Positions 44,661-51,747 of a DNA stretch of 64,000 nucleotides are shown here, piece after piece. Under the pieces are notes generated by a model that worked only from the letters and a program-made list of their open reading frames with translations, did not search any database and was not told the DNA's origin. This DNA comes from Paenibacillus urinalis (GTDB lineage Bacteria; Bacillota; Bacilli; Paenibacillales; Paenibacillaceae). The DNA lies in the NCBI RefSeq assembly GCF_028747985.1, contig NZ_CP118108.1, forward strand, positions 1,307,501-1,371,500, read 5' to 3'. The position numbers and the translations under genes were made by a program. Positions within the stretch are counted from its first letter, which is position 1. Each line of letters starts with the position of its first letter.

Positions 44661-45284
44661 TCATGGGCGATCCAGAATCCTTGCATATTGCGGATACAGC
44701 TTGCGAATACACTCAGGGCATATATCATGGGTGAATTCGGCATGTGTATGCTTCTCAACAAAGCTCTCGACGGTATTCCATTCATCTTCTTCATCTCTAA
44801 TACGCTTACATACCGCGCAGATCGGCAGCATTCCTCGCAGTGTACGTATTTGAGAAGAGGCGTCCTGAAGATGGTGCTCAAGGTGTTTCAGGTGTGTGAT
44901 ATCAATGTGTGTAACGATAAGTCCTTTGAAGTCGGATTGGAGAGAGGTTTCATATAGAGACGCTTCTAAACGAAGCCAAACATAACTGTTGTCTCGCAGT
45001 ATCCTGACTTCGCATACATAACCTGCCATGTCGTTGTTTAGTACTTCCTTGAGGTGACTGATGATGTTGTTCATGCTGTGGGGACACGTTCCTGGAAATG
45101 AAGCCAGTATATTGAAGTAATTAGAACCCAGCCAATTGGTGCTGGTAATACATTCATAACGGGACAACTTCTCGGGAAGAGGGTGGTTATACGAGCGTAT
45201 CGTTCCGTAAGCGTCAATAATGACAATGGTTGACTTGAAATCTTCGGACGAGGTCTTTATAAAGAAGGGTTCGGCTTCGGGCAA
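44661..45284 (-). CDS. PAS-domain protein with C-terminal double-CxxC motif
   Basis: 207 residues, start TTG 45284 behind GGGAGAG. Residues about 15-135 form a PAS/PAC unit (IVIIDAYGTIRSYN at the start; LIVTHIDITHLKHLE at the end). A short coiled stretch leads to LPICAVCKRIRDEEDEWN..ICPECIRKLYP, a motif with two CxxC pairs that I know from the ends of PAS-containing signalling proteins, probably metal- or redox-active. No kinase, GGDEF or DNA-binding output. Its neighbours are the urea transporter and a second UreF gene. Confidence 0.75.
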   Translation of the reverse strand: MPEAEPFFIKTSSEDFKSTIVIIDAYGTIRSYNHPLPEKLSRYECITSTNWLGSNYFNILASFPGTCPHSMNNIISHLKEVLNNDMAGYVCEVRILRDNSYVWLRLEASLYETSLQSDFKGLIVTHIDITHLKHLEHHLQDASSQIRTLRGMLPICAVCKRIRDEEDEWNTVESFVEKHTHAEFTHDICPECIRKLYPQYARILDRP

Positions 45285-45461
45285 TAGTAGTCTCTCCCTA
45301 TACTTATATTGACATTTTTAATGGATCAGAGATGTAATATTGAGATGGAGTTTCTTCCAAAAAAAGGTTGATGTTATTATATACGTTCTTGCGTCATCTA
45401 ACAATCATTAATCACTTACATGCGTCGTTCTTTTGCGACAGCATAAGGTGGAATTATGACG

Positions 45462-45503
45462 AAAAAAAGCACGCTGGCAGAGGAGGGAGCCAGGCGTGCT
45501 TTA
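45462..45503 (-). terminator. Terminator of the second ureF gene (minus strand)
   Basis: GCACGC-CTGGC pairs with GCCAG-CGTGC on the minus strand and is followed by seven T. Confidence 0.8.
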
Positions 45504-45556
45504 GATAGGGAGAGGCTTGGGGGGGCCTGAAGAGGTGAGCTGGAGGGGCACTAGGC

Positions 45557-46255
45557 TTAAGCTCTTGTATGTTCAATACCGGGTTCGTGGAAGGGGAAGC
45601 CCGGTATGAGGGATTGCATTGACAGAATCGAGTTCTGGAAGGGCTGAAGGCTTGCGGTTCTGGCTCTGTTCCATTCTTCTTCGAGGTCGCTGTCCAGTAA
45701 GCTGGACAAGGCATTAAGATCGCAGGTCTCGATATTTAAGAGTCGTCTTGCGTGAATCAGGCACACATCCTTGGCGGCATGAAGATAACCGGAAGCTGCA
45801 TCGTCGGCGGTAACCTCAAGCTGAGTATTGATCCAGGCGTGAACGACGGGGAGTGAGCCGACAGCATCATATCGGTGGATAAGAGCTTCGAAATGCTCAA
45901 AGTCCATCCATGGATGCAGCGCTTTAGATAGTTTAATGAGACGTTTTCCCATGGCTCTGGAGGATTCACGTTTATAAACAGGGGTTCGCTTGACGTGAAG
46001 CATCTTATCAATAAGGGCGATTCTCCACTCATCCTTCTGCTCTACTGCTGTGTAGATGGCCTTGATTGCCATACCTTCCAATTGCACAAGACTTGGATGC
46101 AGCTCACATCGCATGAATGTCTCCAGGTCGGTAGTTGTTTGGATTGTACCTTCCTCGATGTATGACTTGAGTCCGAAGGAATGAGAGAATCCTCCGACTT
46201 GAAGTGAGGAATCAAGCAGTTTTACATAATCAAGAAGCTTATTTCCTCTGTTCAC
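45557..46255 (-). CDS. Second UreF-like protein (orphan paralogue)
   Basis: 232 residues, the same length as the operon UreF. LLDSSLQVGGFSHSFGLKSY aligns with [20 protein letters not shown] of the operon copy, and ESSRAMGKRLIKLSKAL with [17 protein letters not shown]; elsewhere the two differ widely. The conserved LP-I-GG becomes LQ-V-GG. It is monocistronic and lies 9 kb from the urease operon. A GlnR/TnrA-like box is 184 bases upstream. It might replace UreF under nitrogen limitation or serve another metalloenzyme. Confidence 0.8.
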   Translation of the reverse strand: MNRGNKLLDYVKLLDSSLQVGGFSHSFGLKSYIEEGTIQTTTDLETFMRCELHPSLVQLEGMAIKAIYTAVEQKDEWRIALIDKMLHVKRTPVYKRESSRAMGKRLIKLSKALHPWMDFEHFEALIHRYDAVGSLPVVHAWINTQLEVTADDAASGYLHAAKDVCLIHARRLLNIETCDLNALSSLLDSDLEEEWNRARTASLQPFQNSILSMQSLIPGFPFHEPGIEHTRA

Positions 46256-46438
46256 CAGATTCGCCCCCTTATTGTGTTAAACATCGTGATAACCATCTTG
46301 GGTGGAATTATATGTTATGTATATGTCAATTTATTATCGAATATCGCTATGTTTGATATGTATTTTTACATAAATATCCTTACACTGTCAATGAAAAACT
46401 GATTAACAACATTAAAATGGATGAAAGTCTGATTTTAA

Positions 46439-46455
46439 TGTAACTTATAATAACA
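46439..46455. promoter_or_regulatory. GlnR/TnrA-type box 3 (upstream of the second ureF)
   Basis: TGTAA-CTTATAA-TAACA fits TGTNA-N7-TNACA with two departures from the extended consensus. It lies in an AT-rich 321-base gap (46256-46576) that holds no gene. Confidence 0.5.
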
Positions 46456-46576
46456 TATAGTTTACATATTGTTCTCCTTTGAAGGTCAATTAATAAAATT
46501 CAAAATAATTACTTTACTTATGATCAATAGGTGTGTATAATATATTTTGTTGGCACGAAAATGCTGAACAAGATGC

Positions 46577-46659
46577 GCGGTCGTGGTGGAATGGCAGACA
46601 CGCTATCTTGAGGGGGTAGTGGGTGTATACCCGTGGAGGTTCGAGTCCTCTCGACCGCA
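46577..46659 (+). tRNA. tRNA-Leu (GAG), copy 2
   Basis: All 83 bases are identical to copy 1 at 32795 and the gene has the same orientation. Upstream flanks differ; downstream only two further bases agree. It has its own terminator. Confidence 0.96.
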
Positions 46660-46668
46660 TCATACGAA

Positions 46669-46703
46669 AGAGCTTGAAGCAATTGCTTCAAGCTCTTTTT
46701 TTT
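46669..46703 (+). terminator. Terminator after tRNA-Leu copy 2
   Basis: AGAGCTTGAAGCAA and its exact complement TTGCTTCAAGCTCT form an uninterrupted palindrome followed by T8. Confidence 0.85.
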
Positions 46704-46748
46704 CGCTCAATGTAGGTGAGGCGTCAACAGGGGTATCCTGCAAAATTC

Positions 46749-47228
46749 TCATTTTAACAGCTTGGCGATATCCGCTTCAATCTTGTCCGGTGTCGTTTGC
46801 GGACTGTATCTTTTTACAATATTTCCGTTCTGATCGATAAGAAACTTGGTGAAATTCCACTTAATCGCCTTCGAGCCAAGTATACCTGGTGCACTGTCCT
46901 TTAAGTGCTTGAACAGCGGATGTGCCTCATCTCCATTGACTTTAATCTTCTCAAACATCGGGAAGCTCACACCATAGTTCATTTGGCAGAACTCTGCGAT
47001 TTCATCATTTGAGCCCGGTTCTTGTTCGGCAAATTGGTTGCTGGGGAAACCGAGAATTTCAAAGGATTGGTCATTGAATTTGTCATATAGCTCCTGCAGT
47101 CCTTTGTATTGAGGGGTTAGTCCGCACTTGCTCGCTGTATTTACGATCAAGAGTACTTTTCCTTTGTACTCCTCCATACTTAACTTCTGGCCTTTGAGTG
47201 TGTTCACTTGGTATTGATAAATCGACAT
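46749..47228 (-). CDS. Glutathione peroxidase-family thiol peroxidase
   Basis: 159 residues with ATG 47228 as start, 12 bases after AGAAGGG. The catalytic triad is visible: Cys near 35 in NTASKCGLTPQY (Cys instead of selenocysteine), Gln in GFPSNQF, Trp in IKWNFTKFL. A second Cys in EFCQMNYGV could be the resolving Cys, as in thioredoxin-dependent homologues. Reduces peroxides in the cytoplasm. Monocistronic. Confidence 0.92.
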   Translation of the reverse strand: MSIYQYQVNTLKGQKLSMEEYKGKVLLIVNTASKCGLTPQYKGLQELYDKFNDQSFEILGFPSNQFAEQEPGSNDEIAEFCQMNYGVSFPMFEKIKVNGDEAHPLFKHLKDSAPGILGSKAIKWNFTKFLIDQNGNIVKRYSPQTTPDKIEADIAKLLK

Positions 47229-47240
47229 GCCTTCATCCAT

Positions 47241-47602
47241 CCCTTCTATTGAAACTTATATACTCTTGATTGAAGCAGCTAAAGGTATTATGAAATTGAT
47301 TCGTATTGATAACAATTTAATTTTAAACAATATATGGAGAAAGTCAAACAAAGCTTCTGTAAAGAGTGGATCTACTGTCGAAGGCAAATTTGGTCATTTG
47401 AAATAAGCGAGAAAACGAGATAAACTGAGAACAGATAAGCTGAATGCACAGAGGGGAATATTTTATTCTTATTCTATCCCAAAACAGCGCTAAATCGTCG
47501 TAATGAGCCCCTGAAGGAGCTTTACATCGATTTTCAACGGGTGTATGATTCATATCGTAAATCTTGAGCAACCGAAAACCTTATATTTGAGTAATTTCTC
47601 AT
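47241..47602. other. Gap before the riboswitches with one long imperfect hairpin
   Basis: No gene was recognised. AAATCG..GTAA..AGC.CCT at 47492 pairs with AGG.GCT..TTAC..CGATTT ending at 47533, an imperfect hairpin of about 42 bases with no T-tract. The promoter for the riboswitch transcript must lie in or after this stretch. Confidence 0.4.
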
Positions 47603-47815
47603 TGCTATAAGTCGCTTAATTTCTGCCTAATATGGCGGAGAGCGGGGGAACCACAGTAAGGCAGCGTGCTTGATTCGGTGTGAGAGCCGAATGATACACG
47701 ATGCATGGGGTGAATTCTGATCCGAAGATTCATATGAAATGTCATATGGAATCATGAGGAACAGATAGGACGACTCTCACCGTCCGAATCCGACAGCTAA
47801 CCTCGTAAGCTGTAC
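47603..47815 (+). promoter_or_regulatory. c-di-AMP riboswitch (ydaO-yuaA class), copy 1
   Basis: All conserved blocks of the ydaO class appear in order: GTCGCTTAAT (47611-47620), GGCGGAGAGCGGGGGAACCA (47634-47653), GGGGTGAAT (47707-47715), then TAGGACG..CGTCCGAATCCG (47766-47792) and CAGCTAACCTCGTAAGC (47794-47810). CGCTTA near the start can pair with TAAGC at the end as P1. A terminator follows at 47940, so binding probably turns transcription off, the usual logic of the class. Confidence 0.9.
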
Positions 47816-47939
47816 AGAGTTACACTAGAGATGTGGAAGATATGCAATACGCTTCCTTCACTTCCTTATCGTGAACATTCTTTAGTTATCTTCTGTGCTA
47901 ACGTTTGAGAGAGGAATGATAAATCTTGTGAGCGATCAG

Positions 47940-47971
47940 CCACAGAGGTTTAATCCTCTGTGGTTTTATTT
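47940..47971 (+). terminator. Terminator of riboswitch copy 1
   Basis: CCACAGAGG-TTTAAT-CCTCTGTGG followed by TTTTATTT; the T-tract abuts the 5' strand of riboswitch copy 2. Confidence 0.85.
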
Positions 47972-48112
47972 ATGCGCTGAATTTTTGTTGATCCAAAAAG
48001 CGGGGGACCCAGATGTGGATGCATTGATCCATGGGGTGAATTTCATGGCTATTGTCATGAATAGGGCAATCTCTCTTGTCCGAATCCGACAGCTAACCTC
48101 GTAAGCGTAACA
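47972..48112 (+). promoter_or_regulatory. c-di-AMP riboswitch (ydaO-yuaA class), copy 2
   Basis: A second, shorter copy: GCGCTGAAT (47974-47982), AGCGGGGGACCCA (47999-48011), GGGGTGAAT (48033-48041), TAGGG (48062) and GTCCGAATCCG plus CAGCTAACCTCGTAAGCGTAAC (to 48111). The last 29 bases through GTAAGC equal those of copy 1. The second block is less canonical (GACCCA for GAACCA) and the stem before it is reduced. The terminator at 48187 stands between it and the gene. Confidence 0.85.
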
Positions 48113-48186
48113 AAGGGAGAGGCAGCAAGCCGAGTAGTGCCTATGTAACAGGTCATGTTTTGCCATGTTCTGAGATATAGGTGGGA

Positions 48187-48227
48187 GAGCACCGGGCATG
48201 CCTTTGATCGTCGGTGTTCTTTTTTTG
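48187..48227 (+). terminator. Terminator of riboswitch copy 2
   Basis: GAGCACCG pairs with CGGTGTTC (one G-T pair), followed by T8; 36 bases before the downstream start codon. Confidence 0.85.
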
Positions 48228-48262
48228 TTGTCTTTTTCTATAACAGGGAGGAAATGATTGTA

Positions 48263-48676
48263 ATGAGTGATGAAGTTATTTTAGTTACGGCACCAAATGA
48301 AGCGGCCAGAAATTTTATTCGATTATTAATGTACAAGAAGCTTTCTTTTGCTGTACTGACGAACAGTGCACAGGAAGAGAAGCAGGTCAAACGGCTTGGA
48401 GTAGAGCACATTATACGTATGGATACGGCGTTTACAAGTAAATGGCTGCTGCCTAATGCGGCGGTAGGACGTATTTTTATTTTTGAGAACAGCTTGAATC
48501 TGACCTGCCGGTTTTTGCAAATATGCAGACCCTGGACACGTAAGCCGATTACCATTATTACACAGCTGAATCATCCTCGCGGAGTATACCGCGGTATGGG
48601 CGCAGACCACGTTATTTTTACAATCAAGGGCGAAGTAGGATTTCTGTTAAATGGAGAACGGGCTGCTGTTAATTAA
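48263..48676 (+). CDS. Small RCK_N/TrkA-N-like protein under c-di-AMP riboswitches
   Basis: 137 residues from ATG 48263, 11 bases after GGGAGG (ATG 48254 is too close to it). The beginning EVILVTAPNEAARNFIRLL reads as the first beta-alpha unit of a Rossmann fold but lacks the GxGxxG motif. Later blocks align with the order of a TrkA-N/RCK domain: KQVKRLGVEHIIRMD, NLTCRFLQICR, PITIITQLNHPRG and GADHVIFTIKGEVGFLL. No RCK_C domain and no channel. KtrA-type potassium uptake genes are classic ydaO targets, which makes a role in potassium homeostasis a reasonable inference. Family assignment is by eye. Confidence 0.6.
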   Translation: MSDEVILVTAPNEAARNFIRLLMYKKLSFAVLTNSAQEEKQVKRLGVEHIIRMDTAFTSKWLLPNAAVGRIFIFENSLNLTCRFLQICRPWTRKPITIITQLNHPRGVYRGMGADHVIFTIKGEVGFLLNGERAAVN

Positions 48677-48870
48677 TTGATCTGCACGCACACAGCGATA
48701 GAAGCAGGAGACTGCGGCTAATGGCTAGTGTAGGTGCTTACTATACAGTTTGCGTAATTAGATGCAGGATTGATATACTGGAGTTAAAGGAAACATAGCA
48801 TGTGAGACTCGTGATATAAGCATGGGTCTCTTTTTCTATATTTACAGATGGAAAGGTAGAGAATGGCATT

Positions 48871-49542
48871 ATGGGGAAGTTTGATCATGTGAAATGGCTC
48901 TTTTTTGATATAGGAGATACACTCGTAAATGAATGGGTTCCCGTTGATCACATTATCGGCCAATTTGTGAGAGAAGCAAATGGACTCGGGTATAACATTA
49001 CAATGGAGGACGTACGCAGCAAATTTATTCAGAGCTATTCCAATTACATCGCTTCTCCCATGCAGTACGCGATTTCGGAGCTTGTGCCTTCGGAGGAGGA
49101 CAGAGCGTATATCAAGACTAGGCTTAAGTTTCAAAAGGAGCTCGAAGAGCCGTATGCCGAAGCTCGGACTGTTCTTGAGCAGCTGGGTGAGCGCTACAGA
49201 ATCGGTATCGTGGCTAATCAAAGTCCGGGTACGGAAGAGCGTCTGGTGAAATATGGACTTCGTTCATTTGTGGATGTTATCGCTTGTTCTGCTGAACAAG
49301 GCATGTCCAAACCGGATGTGCGCTTATACCAATATGCGCTGAAAACAGCCGGAGCGGAGCCCTCGGAGTCCATTATGATCGGAGATCGTATTGATAATGA
49401 CATTATCCCAGCCAAATCGCTTGGAATGCTTACGATTCGAATTATGCAGGGGTACGGGCGTTATCAGCCTTCCACTGGTGCTCAGGATACGCCGGACTAT
49501 ACAGTGAATGATCTAAATGCACTGACGGCACTGCTGCTATAA
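48871..49542 (+). CDS. HAD-superfamily hydrolase
   Basis: 223 residues. Motif I WLFFDIGDTLVNEW, where the second Asp of DxD is present as DIGDT; motif II near VANQSPG; Lys in GMSKPDVRLYQYAL; motif IV MIGDRIDNDIIPAKSLGM. This is the subfamily I form with a helical cap (about 20-95). Substrate unknown; similar proteins hydrolyse small phosphates. Monocistronic. Confidence 0.85.
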   Translation: MGKFDHVKWLFFDIGDTLVNEWVPVDHIIGQFVREANGLGYNITMEDVRSKFIQSYSNYIASPMQYAISELVPSEEDRAYIKTRLKFQKELEEPYAEARTVLEQLGERYRIGIVANQSPGTEERLVKYGLRSFVDVIACSAEQGMSKPDVRLYQYALKTAGAEPSESIMIGDRIDNDIIPAKSLGMLTIRIMQGYGRYQPSTGAQDTPDYTVNDLNALTALLL

Positions 49543-49679
49543 ACATAATATCAGACCCTGATTATTACAGATGAAATGGCTGTGGTGTAGGAACTGCACT
49601 CCAATCGTTAGGACAAACTAACAGCTGGGGTGCAGTTTTTCTGCATTCAAGCGGCTGGATTATGAATGAGTCAGGCGGT

Positions 49680-50594
49680 TTATTCTAAAATAGGCAGGAC
49701 TTCTTCCCACACCGCGTCAAGGATAGACTGTATACGATCTTCCTCACTGTTAACAGCAATCACGGCTCTCCGGTCCGGTATGATCACGAGCAGCTGGCCG
49801 TGTGCGCCATCCCCTCGATATGCTCCGTGAGAACACATCCAAAACTGACAGCCATAGCCGAGCGACCAGTCTCCTTCACCGACAGAATCAATATGCCTGC
49901 GAGTCGCAAATTGAATCCATTCTGCAGGCACCAGTTGTCTGCCCTCATAAGCCCCCTCATCCAGCAGCATTTGGCCGAATCTGCTTAATTCTTCGGTACT
50001 GATCACGAGACCTGCGCATCCGAGTGTGACTCCGAGAGGCGAGGTTTCCCATTCTACGTGATGAATACCCAGAGGCTCAAACAAACGGGAATTCAAATAG
50101 TGGTGGACCGTCTCACCGACGGCTGCTTGAATCAACGCCGAGATCATGAAGGTATCGCCGCTGCTGTAGGTAAACTGCTTGCCGGGAGGGCGGTCCAGCG
50201 GCAGGGACAAATAGTATTTTGCCCAGTCCTTCTCCGTCAGTGACTGTCGCTCCGGCAGCCAGAGTGGTGGAGCGTCATGCCCTGAAGACATCCGTAACAA
50301 ATCATAAAGGGTAAGCTCATCAGGAGAGGGAAGCTGTGGATCCTGAGAGCGATAAGTGGTGTTATAGTTGAAAAATTCACCGAGCTTCGTATCCAGTGTG
50401 AGCTTTCCTTCCTCAATGGCAAGACCAGCAGCCATGCAAGTAAATGATTTGCTGATAGAATGCTGCTGACGACGTATGTCCTGATCCCAGTTCCATTCTC
50501 CAACCAGCCCGCCATCCTGCAGCACACGAATCGAAAAGACGTTTAAGTCTTGTGCTCTAATCTTCTTCTCAAAGCCGTTCAACGTACTTATCAT
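49680..50594 (-). CDS. Serine hydrolase, class C beta-lactamase-like
   Basis: 304 residues from ATG 50594 after GGAGG. The SxxK motif is SISK at about 46-49, the YxN-type element is YSSGD near 150, and HGQ in DGAHGQLLVIIPD stands in the KTG position. No signal peptide, so it is probably a cytoplasmic esterase or peptidase rather than a secreted beta-lactamase. Located head-to-head with the esterase operon. Confidence 0.85.
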   Translation of the reverse strand: MISTLNGFEKKIRAQDLNVFSIRVLQDGGLVGEWNWDQDIRRQQHSISKSFTCMAAGLAIEEGKLTLDTKLGEFFNYNTTYRSQDPQLPSPDELTLYDLLRMSSGHDAPPLWLPERQSLTEKDWAKYYLSLPLDRPPGKQFTYSSGDTFMISALIQAAVGETVHHYLNSRLFEPLGIHHVEWETSPLGVTLGCAGLVISTEELSRFGQMLLDEGAYEGRQLVPAEWIQFATRRHIDSVGEGDWSLGYGCQFWMCSHGAYRGDGAHGQLLVIIPDRRAVIAVNSEEDRIQSILDAVWEEVLPILE

Positions 50595-50806
50595 AGGTTC
50601 CTCCATTCCTGCCCCGCCAGCAGTTATCTGACACAGGTTTCAGTGCAAGTCATAGCTTCGAAACGTTTAGAACGGTGAATCATTTTCCTAAATTAGCTTA
50701 AGTCCAGTACTCTGAATTTCGTGAAATATGGTATTACAGGCTCATTTGAAAGTCAATATCTGGAGCAGTGCTTTTTAGAATCAGCAAAAAAACCATGTAA
50801 ACTGCA

Positions 50807-50836
50807 TTGACAATCTTCTGGAGAAGAGCTTATGAT
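50807..50836 (+). promoter_or_regulatory. Promoter of the esterase-Lpl-GH94 operon
   Basis: TTGACA (50807-50812), 18-base spacer, TATGAT (50831-50836). Expected start of transcription about 50843, so the two control sites that follow sit on the first transcribed bases. The 50595-50956 gap contains no gene. Confidence 0.7.
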
Positions 50837-50843
50837 AGTTATA

Positions 50844-50856
50844 GAAACGATTCGAA
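50844..50856. promoter_or_regulatory. LacI-type operator 1, GAAACGATTCGAA
   Basis: A near-palindromic GAAACGATTC core located at the expected transcription start. The same 13 bases recur at 50920. Confidence 0.6.
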
Positions 50857-50869
50857 GCAAGCGCTTCCA
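50856..50869 (-). promoter_or_regulatory. cre site for CcpA
   Basis: Read on the minus strand, TGGAAGCGCTTGCT satisfies every defined position of the cre consensus TGNAANCGNWNNCW. Placed just downstream of the transcription start, where CcpA acts as a roadblock. Confidence 0.65.
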
Positions 50870-50919
50870 AATGACTGTATTATCGAATAAACAGAGGAAT
50901 AACCGTAGAATAGTGTAGT

Positions 50920-50932
50920 GAAACGATTCGAA
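50920..50932. promoter_or_regulatory. LacI-type operator 2, GAAACGATTCGAA
   Basis: Exact repeat of operator 1, 76 bases further, 25 bases before the esterase start codon. Two operators about seven helical turns apart allow a repression loop; the LacI-type protein encoded at the end of the operon is the likely ligand. Confidence 0.6.
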
Positions 50933-50956
50933 TATTGAATCAGAAAGGGGGTTTTT

Positions 50957-51712
50957 ATGGCCTATATAGCAATAGAGACAGGTTCGCCGACGCTCCGTAT
51001 GACGACAAGCATCCATGTGATCTCTCCCACAGAATACGGGGAACGACCGAAGTACACGCTTTATTTGCTGCATGGTGCAGGAGATAATGCGAGCACATGG
51101 CATCGTATGACCACAATTGAGACGTATGCGCAGAAATATGGGTGCACAGTCATTATGCCGGAGGCCAATCGAAGCTACTACACCGATATGGCGCATGGCC
51201 TCGAATATTTTTATTACATCACCGAGGAGCTGCCCAGGACTTGTGCCAATCTCATCCACATGAACGAGGATCCCGAACGGACTTATGTCGCTGGATTGTC
51301 GATGGGAGGATACGGAGCACTCAAATGCGCACTGACTTATCCAGAGCGTTACCGTAAAGTCGTTTCATTTTCAGGGGTGACGGATATCGAGCAGAGGCTG
51401 CACAGAAGTGATATGACTACTGACTTGATCAAGGAGATGCAAGGGGTATTCGGCACAAATCTAGAGGTACAGCCACATGAGGATTTGTATGCGCTTGCCC
51501 GGGCAAGGTCTGACGAAGGGGCCCGTCTTCCATCCATACTTTGCTGCTGCGGGAGTGAGGATCCTTTTGTAGACATGAATCGTGAATTCGCCGCTTATAT
51601 GCATCATTCACTTTATAAATTCAAGTATGTAGAGAGCCCGGGAGCGCATGACTGGTCTTTCTGGGAGAGACATTTGAGCACTGCTTTTGAATTTCTTTGT
51701 GAGGAAGCTTAA
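50957..51712 (+). CDS. Alpha/beta-hydrolase esterase (tributyrin-esterase type)
   Basis: 251 residues. Oxyanion segment LYLLHGAGDNASTW near 35-48, nucleophile Ser115 in GLSMGGYG, acid Asp in SEDPFVDMN, His in GAHDWSFW. This is the esterase D/FrmB-like fold. AAAGGGGG precedes the ATG. As the first gene of an oligosaccharide operon it may remove acyl substituents from the imported sugar, which is inference. Confidence 0.85.
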   Translation: MAYIAIETGSPTLRMTTSIHVISPTEYGERPKYTLYLLHGAGDNASTWHRMTTIETYAQKYGCTVIMPEANRSYYTDMAHGLEYFYYITEELPRTCANLIHMNEDPERTYVAGLSMGGYGALKCALTYPERYRKVVSFSGVTDIEQRLHRSDMTTDLIKEMQGVFGTNLEVQPHEDLYALARARSDEGARLPSILCCCGSEDPFVDMNREFAAYMHHSLYKFKYVESPGAHDWSFWERHLSTAFEFLCEEA

Positions 51713-51747
51713 GAAGATTAGATTTATGAAGAGTGAGGAGATGCAAA

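Noticed and set aside
46583..46840. 85-codon ORF at the second tRNA-Leu
   Set aside because: It reads through the tRNA gene and its terminator and overlaps the glutathione peroxidase gene.
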